Assembly (NCBI RefSeq): GCF_900088825.1
Contig: NZ_LT592170.1
Location: 980,852-1,044,851, forward strand
DNA: 64,000 nucleotides
From: Thiomonas delicata
Lineage (GTDB): Bacteria > Pseudomonadota > Gammaproteobacteria > Burkholderiales > Burkholderiaceae_C
Reading direction: 5' to 3'
Below the pieces are notes generated by a model, which was given only the letters and a program-made list of their open reading frames with translations, was not told where the DNA came from and did no database searches. Below, one piece after another: positions 7,933 through 16,451 of this stretch. The translations under genes were made by a program, and so were the position numbers. Within the stretch, counting starts at the first letter, position 1. Every line of letters begins with the position of its first letter.

Positions 7933-8682
7933 CTACAGGTTGTGCCAGATCAGACTCGTGCCGCCAGCGATCAAGATGCCCCATACCGCCTGCACGATCC
8001 GATGTGCCGGCAGCTTGCGGCTCAGGTGGCTGCCCAGGTACAGGCCGCCCATCACGACGGGCAGCAGGGCGAGCGCGAGTTGCAGCACATGCGGCTGCTT
8101 GTACAGGCCCACCGATGTGAAAAGGACGAGCCTCGCGAGGCCGCTGAAGAAAATCAGGGTGCTGATCGTTGCGCGCAGGGCGCGCACGTCGGGCAGGCGG
8201 CGCGCCAGGTAGGCAACGTAGATGGGGCCGCCCGTTCCGAACAGCGCCGTGAACAAGCCACCCAGCAGGGCAAGCGGCGCTGCCCAAGCCACCGAGATCG
8301 ACCGCTGCGGCGCCCGGAACGCCAGGTTCCACGCCGCGTAGGCCAGAATGAAGCAGCCGAGCGTGACGAGCAGCGGCCTTTGCGGCGCGCGCACGAGCAG
8401 CGTGACCCCGACCAGCATGCCGGCGACCATGAACGGAATGATGCGCAGCAGTTCGTCGCGCGCCACGGCGCTGCGGTTGCGCAGTCCCAGCACGATGCCA
8501 GCGCCGAGATCGAAGATCAACATCATCGGCACCACCGATCGCAGCGGCAGGAAGTGCGTCAGCAGCGGTACGGCGGTGATCGACGAGCCGAAGCCGGTCA
8601 GCCCGTAGATGGTGTAGGCCAGCGCGATGATCAGGGTCGCGCTGAGCAGCGTCACCCACGGAAACGGGAGATCGATCACCAT
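7933..8682 (-). CDS. TauE/SafE (TSUP) family membrane exporter, probable sulfite exporter
   Basis: A 249-residue integral membrane protein with about eight hydrophobic helices. The two family repeats show glycine-proline-rich loops: YGLTGFGSSITAVPLLTHFLP in the first half and LLGGLFTALFGTGGPIYVAYLARR in the second. TSUP proteins are linked to export of sulfite or sulfoacetate, or to uptake of organic sulfur anions. As the last gene of a probable sulfolactate operon, export of the sulfite released by SuyAB is the natural role. Substrate cannot be read from sequence. It ends 42 bases from the convergent flavoprotein gene. Confidence 0.85.
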   Translation of the reverse strand: MVIDLPFPWVTLLSATLIIALAYTIYGLTGFGSSITAVPLLTHFLPLRSVVPMMLIFDLGAGIVLGLRNRSAVARDELLRIIPFMVAGMLVGVTLLVRAPQRPLLVTLGCFILAYAAWNLAFRAPQRSISVAWAAPLALLGGLFTALFGTGGPIYVAYLARRLPDVRALRATISTLIFFSGLARLVLFTSVGLYKQPHVLQLALALLPVVMGGLYLGSHLSRKLPAHRIVQAVWGILIAGGTSLIWHNL

Positions 8683-8779
8683 GCGCGCGCTATCTCGTTC
8701 GTTGCAAGCCGCGCCCGGGCGGACTGTCGATGCCGCGGCGGCATGGCCCTTTCCCTTGCGGGCCCGGCCAGCGGCTGCT

Positions 8780-9784
8780 TCACCCGCGCGCCAGCGACTG
8801 CAGCTGCTCGTACAGGGGCGCGGCGATCTCGATGCCGTCGGCGCGCGCCTTCTCGGCCCGTTCGAATCGGCGCTGTCCCGGCAGCCTGACCCCGGGGTCC
8901 TGGCACATCGTCTCGACCAGGGTTTCCAGCCGTTCGTCGAACACGTCGCGGCCGGCGAGCGCGGCCGGGTCGATGACCATGAAGGCCTGGCCGATGCGCG
9001 GCCGGTTGCCGGCGTCCGTGAAAAACGAATCGGCCTCGAAGCCGAACGATGCGCCGGTCAGTGCGCAACACAGCAGCTCGACCATCAGCGCCAGCATCGC
9101 GCCCTTGACCCCGCCTGCCGGCAGCATCGCGCCCTCGAGTCCGGCCTTCGGGTCGGTGGTCGGCCGGCCTTCGCGATCCACGGCCCAGCCCAGCGGAATG
9201 CTGCGGCCCTCCTTGGCCGCCACCATCAATTTGCCGCGTGCGACCTCGGACAGTGACAGGTCGATGACCAGCGGCGCGGCCTTGCGGCGCGGAAACACCG
9301 CCGCGATCGGGTTGGTGCCGAACAGCGCGCGCCGGCCGCCCCAGGCCGGCATCGCCGCCGGCGAGTTGCCGAAGGCGAGTCCGACCATGCCGGCGCTGCC
9401 GACCGGGCCGAGGTGTTCGGCGGCAACGCCGAAGTGGTGGCTGCGCGTGACCCCGGCGAAAGCCGCGCCGCAGGCCCGTGCGCGGGCGATGGCCTCCCGC
9501 ACCGCCAGCGCGCAGGCGGGAAACGCCAGGCCGTCGTCGGCGTCGACGAGGCAGGCCGCGCTCTTGGCATGGATCACTTTCGGCACGGCAATGCCGTTGA
9601 CGCGACCGTGGCGCAGATGCGCGGTGTACTGCGCCACGCGCGATAGGCCGTGCGACGGCAGCCCCTGGGACTCGGCCGCGACAAGCGCCTGGGCGGTGGA
9701 CTGTGCCATGAGCGGCGAGGCCCCGGCTCGGCGCAAGGCGGTGGTGACGAGATCGGTCAGGGCAGGCAGCGCGATGTGAGGCAT
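8780..9784 (-). CDS. comC: Malate/lactate/sulfolactate dehydrogenase (Ldh2 family), probable (R)-sulfolactate dehydrogenase ComC
   Basis: A 334-residue NAD(P)-dependent oxidoreductase of the type II malate/L-lactate dehydrogenase family. Typical parts are ESQGLPSHGLSRV (substrate loop), VTRSHHFGVAAEH, and AFGNSPAAMPAWGG followed by FGTNPIA for cofactor binding; late in the chain is GGVKGAMLALMVELL. ComC-type enzymes interconvert sulfopyruvate and (R)-sulfolactate. With the SlcC-like enzyme encoded just upstream it could act as a two-step racemase giving (R)-sulfolactate for SuyAB. The family also holds ureidoglycolate, malate and 2,3-diketogulonate enzymes, so the substrate call rests on the operon. 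Confidence 0.75.
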   Translation of the reverse strand: MPHIALPALTDLVTTALRRAGASPLMAQSTAQALVAAESQGLPSHGLSRVAQYTAHLRHGRVNGIAVPKVIHAKSAACLVDADDGLAFPACALAVREAIARARACGAAFAGVTRSHHFGVAAEHLGPVGSAGMVGLAFGNSPAAMPAWGGRRALFGTNPIAAVFPRRKAAPLVIDLSLSEVARGKLMVAAKEGRSIPLGWAVDREGRPTTDPKAGLEGAMLPAGGVKGAMLALMVELLCCALTGASFGFEADSFFTDAGNRPRIGQAFMVIDPAALAGRDVFDERLETLVETMCQDPGVRLPGQRRFERAEKARADGIEIAAPLYEQLQSLARG

Positions 9785-9811
9785 GGGCGTAAGGTTTGAG
9801 GTGGCGGCTGA

Positions 9812-10753
9812 TCAAGTGGCGATGGCTTGCAGGAAATCGCCGACTTTTTCGGCGATCGTCGCGCTGACGCGGGCGTTGGATTCGCGCGTGACGCCCGCCA
9901 CGTGCGGCGTGAGAATCAGGTTGAGGTTGCGAAGGTCGGCCAGTGGCGAGCCGGCAGCGAGCGGTTCGTGCTCGAAGACGTCGAGCGCGGCCCCGCCCAG
10001 CTGGCCGCCGCGGAGTGCCGCGGCCAGTGCGTATTCGTCGATCACGCCGCCGCGTGCGGTGTTCACCAGCACCGCGTCGGAGCGCATCAGCGCCAGTTTG
10101 CCGGCGTCGATCAGGTGATGCGTCTGCGGGCTCAGCGGAACGTGCAGGCTGACGACGTCGGCTTCGGCGAGCAGCGCGTCGAGTTCGCGCCGCGCCGCGC
10201 CGGTCTGCGTCCAGATCGGGGAATGGGGGTCGACCATCGGGTCGTGAGCCAGCACACGCATGCCCAGCGCGGCGGCCAGGCGCGCCGTGCAGCGCCCGAT
10301 GTCGCCGAAGCCGACCAGGCCAAGGGTCTTGCCGGCGATTTCGCGCCCTTCCGACAGGCGCGCGCGCGGCCAGGCGCCGGCGGCCACCTCGACGCTGGAC
10401 AGATAGGCGCCGCGTAGAAGCAGCATGGCCGTGGCAACCACATATTCGGCCACGGCCCGGGCGTTGGCGCCGGAGGCGGGAATGACCTGGATGCCGCGCG
10501 CGGCGCAGGCCGGCAGATCGATGTTGTCCAGACCGACGCCGAGCCGGCCGACCACGCGCAGCTGCGGCGCCGCCGCCAGCAGCTCGGCGTCGACGCGGGT
10601 GCGATTGCGCACGATCAAAGCATCGGCCGAATGCAGCTGCGACAACAGCGCGGCGCGGTCGTCGACCAGTTGCGGTGCGTAGGTCACTCCGAAGCGGGTA
10701 CGCAGCTTCGCGACGGCCGGCTGATCCATGAATTCGCAGACGACGACTTTCAT
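9812..10753 (-). CDS. slcC: D-3-phosphoglycerate dehydrogenase-like 2-hydroxyacid dehydrogenase, probable (S)-sulfolactate dehydrogenase SlcC
   Basis: A 313-residue D-isomer-specific 2-hydroxyacid dehydrogenase. The nucleotide-binding loop LGLVGFGDIGR is followed by a basic-acid pattern, and the catalytic triad is visible as R in NTARGG, E in FEHEP and H in LTPHVAG. It lacks the ACT/regulatory C-terminal domains of biosynthetic SerA. SlcC oxidises (S)-sulfolactate to sulfopyruvate with NAD+. Clustering with a ComC-like enzyme, SuyAB and a sulfonate-type ABC importer supports this over a serine-biosynthesis role. It begins 43 bases after the permease gene in the same direction. Confidence 0.75.
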   Translation of the reverse strand: MKVVVCEFMDQPAVAKLRTRFGVTYAPQLVDDRAALLSQLHSADALIVRNRTRVDAELLAAAPQLRVVGRLGVGLDNIDLPACAARGIQVIPASGANARAVAEYVVATAMLLLRGAYLSSVEVAAGAWPRARLSEGREIAGKTLGLVGFGDIGRCTARLAAALGMRVLAHDPMVDPHSPIWTQTGAARRELDALLAEADVVSLHVPLSPQTHHLIDAGKLALMRSDAVLVNTARGGVIDEYALAAALRGGQLGGAALDVFEHEPLAAGSPLADLRNLNLILTPHVAGVTRESNARVSATIAEKVGDFLQAIAT

Positions 10754-10796
10754 CGCGCTTGCGTTTCGGTCGGGACAGCGCCAACGGACGCCCGGT

Positions 10797-11675
10797 TCAC
10801 GCCTGCATGCCCCATTTGCGCACGCTGTGGCGCTCGATGGTGCGGAAAATCAGGTTTTCGACGATCAGGCCGATGATGATGATGGCCAGAAGCCCGGCGA
10901 ACACCTTCGAGATTTCCAGCAGGTTCTTGCTTTCGTAGATGTACCAGCCGAGTCCCCCCGAACCCGAGCTGACGCCGAACACCAGTTCGGAAGCGATCAG
11001 CGTGCGCCAGGCAAAGGCCCAGCCGACTTTGAGCCCGGTGAGGATGCTCGGAAAGGCCGCCGGAATCAGGATCTTCACGATGTACGGCAGGCCCCTCAGG
11101 CCGTAGTTGCGCCCGACCATGCGCAGCGTGTTGGACACCGACAGGAAGCCCGACTGCGTGTTCAGCGACACCGCCCAGACCACCGAGTGCACCAGCACGA
11201 AAATCAAGCTGCCATCGCCCAGGCCGAACCAGATCAGAGCAATCGGCAGCAGGGCGATGGCGGGCAGCGGGTTGAACATCGCCGTCAGGGTCTCGAGAAA
11301 ATCGGCGCCCACGCGGGTGGCGACGCCGAACGCGGTCAGCACCGCGGCCAGCGCAACGCCGAGCGCATAACCGGTCAGCAGAACTTTGAGGGAGACCCAG
11401 ATCTTGATCAGCAGTTCGCCGCTGACGATCCCCTTGATGAAGGTGATGATGGTCGACGAGAAGGTCGGAAACAGCAGGCTGTTGTTGATCAGGCGCGCGC
11501 CGACTTCCCAGGCGAACGCCAGCAGGATGATGATGACCGTCTTGCGCACCGCGGCGCTGTTGTAGCAGGTCTCGAAACGTGACAGGGGTTTTTCGACGAC
11601 GCCGAAGCTCGCCGAATCGGTGGGCTCCCGATAGATCTCGGGACGCGGCAGTTGCGGGCTGTCGCTGTCAGGCAT
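10797..11675 (-). CDS. ABC transporter permease, nitrate/sulfonate/taurine (TauC/SsuC) family
   Basis: A 292-residue permease. After a cytoplasmic N-terminal tail, six hydrophobic helices can be traced, with the BPD_transp_1 coupling region near GRNYGLRGLPYIVKILIPAAFPSILTG and GWAFAWRTLIASELVFG, a pattern of TauC/SsuC proteins. The start overlaps the end of the ATPase gene by 8 bases, indicating translational coupling. It would form the membrane channel of an importer with the ATPase and binding protein encoded upstream. The substrate is inferred to be sulfolactate or a related sulfonate. Confidence 0.88.
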   Translation of the reverse strand: MPDSDSPQLPRPEIYREPTDSASFGVVEKPLSRFETCYNSAAVRKTVIIILLAFAWEVGARLINNSLLFPTFSSTIITFIKGIVSGELLIKIWVSLKVLLTGYALGVALAAVLTAFGVATRVGADFLETLTAMFNPLPAIALLPIALIWFGLGDGSLIFVLVHSVVWAVSLNTQSGFLSVSNTLRMVGRNYGLRGLPYIVKILIPAAFPSILTGLKVGWAFAWRTLIASELVFGVSSGSGGLGWYIYESKNLLEISKVFAGLLAIIIIGLIVENLIFRTIERHSVRKWGMQA

Positions 11676-12471
11676 GCTGGGCCTCCTGGTTCATGTTCTC
11701 GCCCGCGAAGAGCAGGTCGTTGATCTTCGCTTCGAGGCGGCCCGCTTCATCCCGGTCGGTGCTGTCGCGCGAGCGACCCTCGAGTTCGGCGCGGACCTGG
11801 CCCGGATGCGGGGACAGCAGCAGGATGCGGTTGCCGAGTTTGATCGCCTCGGGAATCGAGTGGGTGACGAAAATCACCGTGAAATGGGTGTCGTCCCACA
11901 GGTGCAGGAGTTCGTCCTGCATCTTGCGCCGGGTCAGCGCGTCGAGCGCGGCGTACGGCTCATCCATGAGCAGCACGTCGGGCTCCATCGCCATGCCGCG
12001 GGCGATGGCCACGCGCTGTTTCATGCCTCCGGACAGCATATGGGGATAGTGGTTGGCGAACTTCATCAGGCCGACCTTCTCCAGGTAGCACACAGCCTTG
12101 TCTTCGGCCGCGCGTCCTTTCCATTTCCCCGATGACAGCAGCGGAAACATGACGTTCTGCTTGACGGTCTTCCAGGGCAGCAGTTGGTCGAACTCCTGGA
12201 AGACCATCATGCGGTCGTAGCCCGGCTTGGAGATCGCCGCGCCCTTCAGCATGATTTCCCCCTCGGCGGGCGTGAGAAAACCTCCGATGGCCTTGAGCAG
12301 GGTCGATTTGCCGCAGCCGGATGGGCCGAGCAGGATGTAGCGGTCGGATTTGCAGACCTGGAAATCGACCCTGTAGGTTGCTGTGACCAGATGGTTCTGG
12401 GTCTTGTACTGCAGCGTCACTCCGCGCACGTCCAGCAGGACCTGCGGGTTCGGACTCGTCGATGGATTCAT
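11668..12471 (-). CDS. ABC transporter ATP-binding protein, nitrate/sulfonate/taurine (TauB/SsuB) family
   Basis: A 267-residue ATPase. Walker A is GPSGCGKST (residues 49-57), the Q-loop FQEFDQLLPW follows, the ABC signature is LSGGMKQRVAIARG, and Walker B with D-loop is VLLMDEPYAALD; the switch histidine is in VIFVTHSIPEA. It powers the importer encoded on both sides. I use ATG 12471, which has an AGGAG box and gives a standard N terminus (VLLDVRGVTLQY); an in-frame start at 12510 would add 13 cysteine-rich residues. Confidence 0.9.
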   Translation of the reverse strand: MNPSTSPNPQVLLDVRGVTLQYKTQNHLVTATYRVDFQVCKSDRYILLGPSGCGKSTLLKAIGGFLTPAEGEIMLKGAAISKPGYDRMMVFQEFDQLLPWKTVKQNVMFPLLSSGKWKGRAAEDKAVCYLEKVGLMKFANHYPHMLSGGMKQRVAIARGMAMEPDVLLMDEPYAALDALTRRKMQDELLHLWDDTHFTVIFVTHSIPEAIKLGNRILLLSPHPGQVRAELEGRSRDSTDRDEAGRLEAKINDLLFAGENMNQEAQHA

Positions 12472-12546
12472 GGTCACCACACTCCTACAGCACCAGCAGC
12501 GGGGCTTCAATCAGGCGAAGGCAGCGCGTGCGAAGCCGGTTGCGGC

Positions 12547-13551
12547 TCAGCTGCCGGGAAGATGGTCGACGTTGGGGAAGAAAAGATCCTTCCACGACCG
12601 CGGCACCGTCTTGATGGTCCCGACCTTGTGCATGAAGCGCACATACTTCATGACGTGCTCGGGCGTCGTCGTGTAGACAACTTGCGGGTCCTGCAGCATT
12701 TTGAGAATGTCTTCGACCTTGTCTTTCTTGTCGTTGGTCATCTTCAGGTACAGCTCGGCAGCCCATTTCTTGTCATGGTTGATCTCGCCGATCGCCTGGT
12801 CGAGCGCGGCCACGAATGCGGCATAGATCTTCGGATTTTCCCGATAGAACTTGCTCGTGGTCCAGACCAGATTGAACGACGCTGGGCCTCCCAGCACGGT
12901 GTACGAATCGAGGACCGTGTGCACGCCGGGCATCTTGAGTTCCTGGTACTGGAACGGCGGCGCGCCGAAGTGCGCAGTCACAGCCCCGCTGGCCAGGGCC
13001 GCCATCGCGTCGGGATGGCTCATCGACACTGTCAGCGCGTCGAGCTTGTGCTCCTGGCCCGGCCCGAAGGCCTGCTCGGCGGCCATTTGCAGCGTCACGG
13101 CCTGGATCGAGACCTTGACCGCCGGCAATGCGATCTTGTCTTTGCTCGTGAAGTCCTTGATGGTCTTGACGTTCGGATCGGAGGTGTTCAGATACAGCGG
13201 CATCGCATTGAGCGCGGCCACGCCCTTGATGCCGTAGTTGTCGCGGGTGCGGGCCCAGGCAATGACCATCGGCGCGACGCCGCCGGAGGCGAACTGCAGG
13301 CTACCGGACAGCAGCGCCTCGTTCATCACGTTGCCGCCGGCGAACTTGACCCAGGAAACCTTCAAATCCTTGATGCCACGCATGGCGGCCTGTTTTTCGA
13401 GCAGGTTCTGGTCCTGCATCACCATCAGCGGCAAATAGCTGATGCCGTACTCGCGTGCGACGGCAACTTCCTTGACTTCGGCGCGAGCCGTCGCGGCGCT
13501 CGCCAGCAAGACGCCGGCGAGCAGGGTGGCTCCGATCAGATGCTTTTTCAT
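12547..13551 (-). CDS. Periplasmic sulfonate-type ABC substrate-binding protein (SsuA/TauA, NMT1-like)
   Basis: A 334-residue periplasmic binding protein. Residues 1-24 form a Sec signal peptide (MKKHLIGATLLAGVLLASAATARA). The mature part is of the NMT1/THI5-like class: VAVAREYGISYLPLMVMQDQ, then VSWVKFAGGNVMNEALLSG, FASGGVAPMVIAWA and a C-terminal helical lobe. Such proteins bind nitrate, taurine, alkanesulfonates or aromatic anions. Position between suyB and its transporter genes points to sulfolactate or another C3 sulfonate. This ABC importer differs from the tripartite SlcHFG system known for some sulfolactate users. Confidence 0.87.
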   Translation of the reverse strand: MKKHLIGATLLAGVLLASAATARAEVKEVAVAREYGISYLPLMVMQDQNLLEKQAAMRGIKDLKVSWVKFAGGNVMNEALLSGSLQFASGGVAPMVIAWARTRDNYGIKGVAALNAMPLYLNTSDPNVKTIKDFTSKDKIALPAVKVSIQAVTLQMAAEQAFGPGQEHKLDALTVSMSHPDAMAALASGAVTAHFGAPPFQYQELKMPGVHTVLDSYTVLGGPASFNLVWTTSKFYRENPKIYAAFVAALDQAIGEINHDKKWAAELYLKMTNDKKDKVEDILKMLQDPQVVYTTTPEHVMKYVRFMHKVGTIKTVPRSWKDLFFPNVDHLPGS

Positions 13552-13722
13552 GGTGTCTCCTCATGAGTGTCAGGCGATGATGTTGGGCGATGTGGACATC
13601 GCTCCATGTTGTGCGCCTTCACAGTCCCCCGTTGCAGGCGCTGGTCAAGCCCCGGCGCGGCGTATGGCCCGCGCCGGGCAAACCTCCTCGTGACGGCCGG
13701 CGGCAATCAATGATCGGCGCGT

Positions 13723-14898
13723 TCATGCACTTTCGTACAGACGGGTCAGCACGAATTCGCGGTGGCCCAGCGCCTCGGCCGCGGTCAGGCGTCCGTTGGC
13801 CGTGCGCAGAAGGCACTCCAGCGCCTTGTCGCCGGCCTGGTCGAGATTGATTTCTCGCTGCAACAGTCCCGAGACGTCGACGTCGATGTGCTCGCGCATC
13901 AAGCGCACCGTGCGCGGGTTGGCGCATAGCTTGATCACCGGCAGGATCGGATTGCCGATCACGTTGCCTTGGCCGGTCGGGAAAAAATGCGCGACGTAGC
14001 CCGAGGCGGCGCACAGCGTGACCATCTCGGCCGCGGCCGAGGAGGAATCCATGAACCACAGCCCCGAATGGGTCGGCACTTCGGCCTTGTCGAGCACGCC
14101 GTCAACGCGGCATTGCTTGCCGATCTTCTGGATGTTGCCGAGCGCCTTTTCCTCGATCGTCGTGAGCCCGCCGGCAATATTGCCCTTGGTCGGCTGGCTA
14201 TCCGACAAATCGCTTGTCTTATGCCGGTTGATCATGTCCTGGTAACGGTTGAACATGAACATGAAGCGCTCGCGCACCTGGTCGTTGGCGCAACGCGCCG
14301 CGACGATGTTCTCGCCGCCGGTAATCTCGGATGTTTCGCCGAACACCAGGGTGTTGCCCAGCCCGTAGAGCTTGTCGAAGGCGTTGCCCACGGTCGGGTT
14401 GGCGCCGCAGCCCGAGGTGGTGTCGCTTTCGCCGCATTTGGTGGACACCCACAGTTCGCTCAATGGGCAGGGTTCGCGCTGTTTCTCGCTGGCCCACTGC
14501 ACATACTCGCGCGCGGCTTGGCTGGCGCGCTTGATGGTGTCGTGGTCGCCATGGCCCTCGATGCCGAATCCAACCACCGGCTTGCCTGTCGCGGCGATGC
14601 CGTCGACCACCTTGTTCGTCCAGCTGTCCTCGATGCCGATGACCACGACGGCCGCGACGTTGGGGTTGCATCCTGTGCCGATCAGCGTGCGGAAATGCAG
14701 GTCCAGGTCGGCACCGAACTGCAGGCGGCCGTAGGGGTGGGGAATGGCCATCGTGCCCTTGATGTTGTGGGCCACGGCTTCGGCGGCGGCGTTGGATAGA
14801 TCATCCAGCGGAAGAATGATCACATGGTTGCGTATACCCACCCGGCCGTTTTCACGGCGATAACCCAGGATCGTGGTGTCTTTGGAAATGGTTGGCAT
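13723..14898 (-). CDS. suyB: UxaA-family lyase, probable (R)-sulfolactate sulfo-lyase beta subunit
   Basis: A 391-residue protein of the altronate dehydratase/SuyB large-subunit family. It opens with [20 protein letters not shown] and has many conserved cysteines and glycines: [79 protein letters not shown]. With the small SAF-domain subunit encoded 112 bases upstream it would cleave (R)-sulfolactate to pyruvate and sulfite in the cytoplasm. Altronate dehydratase has the SAF domain fused and sits among hexuronate genes, which are absent here. GAGGAAA precedes the ATG. The call relies on the split subunits and the neighbours. Confidence 0.8.
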   Translation of the reverse strand: MPTISKDTTILGYRRENGRVGIRNHVIILPLDDLSNAAAEAVAHNIKGTMAIPHPYGRLQFGADLDLHFRTLIGTGCNPNVAAVVVIGIEDSWTNKVVDGIAATGKPVVGFGIEGHGDHDTIKRASQAAREYVQWASEKQREPCPLSELWVSTKCGESDTTSGCGANPTVGNAFDKLYGLGNTLVFGETSEITGGENIVAARCANDQVRERFMFMFNRYQDMINRHKTSDLSDSQPTKGNIAGGLTTIEEKALGNIQKIGKQCRVDGVLDKAEVPTHSGLWFMDSSSAAAEMVTLCAASGYVAHFFPTGQGNVIGNPILPVIKLCANPRTVRLMREHIDVDVSGLLQREINLDQAGDKALECLLRTANGRLTAAEALGHREFVLTRLYESA

Positions 14899-15010
14899 TT
14901 GCTTTCCTCGAGGGATTGTCAGAAGTTCCGGGCGCGCCGAACAGATCGGCGCAATGTGCCGGCGGCAGGTCTATCCCATGCTGGGCCTGGGTCGGCGCGC
15001 ATGGGGTTGC

Positions 15011-15292
15011 TTACCAGCGCTTGGTCTTGATGTTGTGGACATGCGCGTGTTCGCCGGTATGGATCGGGGCGACGACTTTGCCGATATCGACGGCGTATTT
15101 CCATACGGTGTCGCCAACGGCCATGTCCTTGAGTGCGATCTTGTGCCCTATCGGAATGTCTTGCGCGGCCTTGACGCTGGTCATGCGGTCTTCATCCATG
15201 ATCCAGCCATTGAGCGTCATGCCTGCTTTGACGCCCTCGGCGACGACGACGGCAACGGAATCCTTGGAATCGTGCAGTACGAAGTGAATCAT
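15011..15292 (-). CDS. suyA: SAF-domain small subunit, probable (R)-sulfolactate sulfo-lyase alpha subunit
   Basis: A 93-residue SAF-domain protein: MIHFVLHDSKDSVAVVVAEG at the start, DIPIGHKIALKDMAVGDTVWKYAVDIG in the middle, and a C-terminal HTGEHAHVHNIKTKRW, the histidine-rich end seen in stand-alone UxaA N-terminal domains and SuyA. It is the substrate- or metal-binding partner of SuyB. ATG 15292 has an excellent AAGGAG box 6 bases upstream; a longer in-frame start at 15346 lies upstream of the predicted transcription start. It is the first gene of the minus-strand operon, 47 bases from the predicted start point, and its promoter carries a candidate GntR operator. Confidence 0.82.
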   Translation of the reverse strand: MIHFVLHDSKDSVAVVVAEGVKAGMTLNGWIMDEDRMTSVKAAQDIPIGHKIALKDMAVGDTVWKYAVDIGKVVAPIHTGEHAHVHNIKTKRW

Positions 15293-15345
15293 TCTGTCTC
15301 CTTGGTGTGTATGCGCTCCGGCCTTGTGCCCGCATGTGAGGCGCA

Positions 15346-15374
15346 AGAATACGTATGCATATCATCCAAGTCAA
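15346..15374 (-). promoter_or_regulatory. Sigma-70-type promoter of the suyA operon
   Basis: On the minus strand TTGACT (15374-15369) and TATTCT (15351-15346) are separated by exactly 17 bases. The -35 matches the consensus at five of six positions. Transcription would start near 15339, giving a leader of about 47 bases to the suyA ATG. Confidence 0.65.
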
Positions 15375-15383
15375 CTAGATGAC
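15370..15383. promoter_or_regulatory. Candidate GntR operator overlapping the suyA -35 box
   Basis: GTCAACTAGATGAC reads as GTCA-N-CTAG-N-TGAC, a 14-bp near-palindrome with one mismatched pair. It overlaps the suyA -35 box and lies just upstream of a TAAAAT (15401-15406) that could be the -10 of the divergent GntR gene. One bound dimer could therefore control both directions. Confidence 0.5.
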
Positions 15384-15473
15384 CTAGATGTATTGCTGGG
15401 TAAAATAGAACAAAATGTTTCGGGCCATGGCGTGCCCGAGGCTTGCCACCCCGCACAAAACGAACGAGGCGCG

Positions 15474-16226
15474 ATGACAGACGAAATCTCAACCGGAATG
15501 TCTCCAGGTACACACCTGTACAAAGCGGTGAAGCACAAGATCACCGAGTCGTTGCGCACTGGGGAGTGGAAGCCCGGCGAGGTCATTCCCTCGGAAAAGA
15601 AGCTCAGCGCGCGCTTTTCCGTGAGCATCGGCACGGTGCGCAAGGCGGTCGACGAGCTCACCGCGGAGAACGTGCTGATCCGCCACCAGGGGCGAGGGAC
15701 CTTCGTTGCCTCGCATGGCCGTGGGCGGTACTTTTTTTCGTTTTTCCACATCGTGCGTCAGGATGGGCATCGCGAATTCCCAGCAGTCGAACTCGTCGAA
15801 TTCGACAGGCGCCAGGCTGACGCGAAAACAGCGGCCGCCCTGGGCATCGGTGTCGGCGATAGGGTTTTGTGTTTCACCAACAGGCTCAGCCTGCAGGGTG
15901 AGCCTGTCATCCTGGATCAAATCACCGTGCCAGCCGCGCTGTTCAAGACGCTGAACGAGCGCACGCTGCGTGATCGCCGCTCCACCATCTACCAGCTCTA
16001 CCAGGAGCAAGCCGGCATCAGCGTGATCCGGACCGCCGACCGCGTGCGCGCGACCAAGGCCGACGCCGCCAAGGCGCGTCTGCTGCAAGTGCCGGCCGGG
16101 CACCCGCTCCTGCTGGTGGTGCGCGTGGCCCATTCATTCAAGGACCGGCCGGTCGAATTGCGCCACTCTTACGTCAACACCGATCGCCACGAATATGCCG
16201 TCGACCTGATCGGTGACCAGTTCTAG
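15474..16226 (+). CDS. GntR-family regulator with UTRA domain (HutC subfamily)
   Basis: A 250-residue regulator. The N-terminal winged helix (about residues 14-82) has the GntR signature YKAVKHKITESLRTGEWKPG, PSEKKLSARFSVSIGTVRKA and ENVLIRHQGRGTFVA. The C-terminal half is a UTRA ligand domain (RVLCFTNRLSLQGEPVILDQITVP... PVELRHSYVNTDRHEYAVDL). It is divergent from suyA, 182 bases away, so it most likely represses the sulfolactate operon until a pathway intermediate binds. ATG 15474 (GAGG upstream) places the HTH normally; an upstream in-frame start at 15324 would read through the operator. Confidence 0.87.
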   Translation: MTDEISTGMSPGTHLYKAVKHKITESLRTGEWKPGEVIPSEKKLSARFSVSIGTVRKAVDELTAENVLIRHQGRGTFVASHGRGRYFFSFFHIVRQDGHREFPAVELVEFDRRQADAKTAAALGIGVGDRVLCFTNRLSLQGEPVILDQITVPAALFKTLNERTLRDRRSTIYQLYQEQAGISVIRTADRVRATKADAAKARLLQVPAGHPLLLVVRVAHSFKDRPVELRHSYVNTDRHEYAVDLIGDQF

Positions 16227-16289
16227 GGCCCTGGCCCATGGCGGCTATGGTCGCCATGGCGCGGCGGCGGCCCAATTCCTCTTCAAACC

Positions 16290-16317
16290 TTGAAATTCCA
16301 ATCTTTGCTCCTACAAT
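16290..16317 (+). promoter_or_regulatory. groESL promoter
   Basis: TTGAAA (16290-16295) and TACAAT (16312-16317) are separated by 16 bases, a good sigma-70 promoter. The preceding bases make CTTGAAA, which also resembles the heat-shock sigma-32 -35 element. It lies immediately before the CIRCE element. Confidence 0.75.
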
Positions 16318-16343
16318 TAGCACTCGCATGATGTGAGTGCTAG
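16317..16343. promoter_or_regulatory. CIRCE element (HrcA operator) of groESL
   Basis: TTAGCACTC, nine bases, then GAGTGCTAG: the CIRCE inverted repeat with only the last base deviating from consensus. It begins at the final base of the -10 box, the usual position for HrcA repression of groESL. Confidence 0.95.
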
Positions 16344-16451
16344 TAAGGCGGCCGAAAAGGCCGTTGCTCTTCTGCACCGCATCAATAACCGGGTTTGATC
16401 GCCTGGTTTGCGTATTTCCACCCTCGAATTCCATCAACAGGAGCAACACGA

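Noticed and set aside
9812..10753. Biosynthetic SerA (phosphoglycerate dehydrogenase)
   Set aside because: It is 313 residues without the C-terminal regulatory domains and lies in a catabolic operon.
8676..10784. Roughly 700-codon frame over the two sulfolactate dehydrogenase genes in another minus frame
   Set aside because: The sequence is Arg/Gly-rich with no fold; the slcC and comC frames have catalytic motifs and proper starts.
13723..15292. Altronate dehydratase interpretation of the UxaA-family genes
   Set aside because: The SAF domain is a separate 93-residue protein, the neighbours are sulfolactate dehydrogenase-like and a sulfite-type exporter, and no hexuronate genes are present. 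It remains the main alternative.
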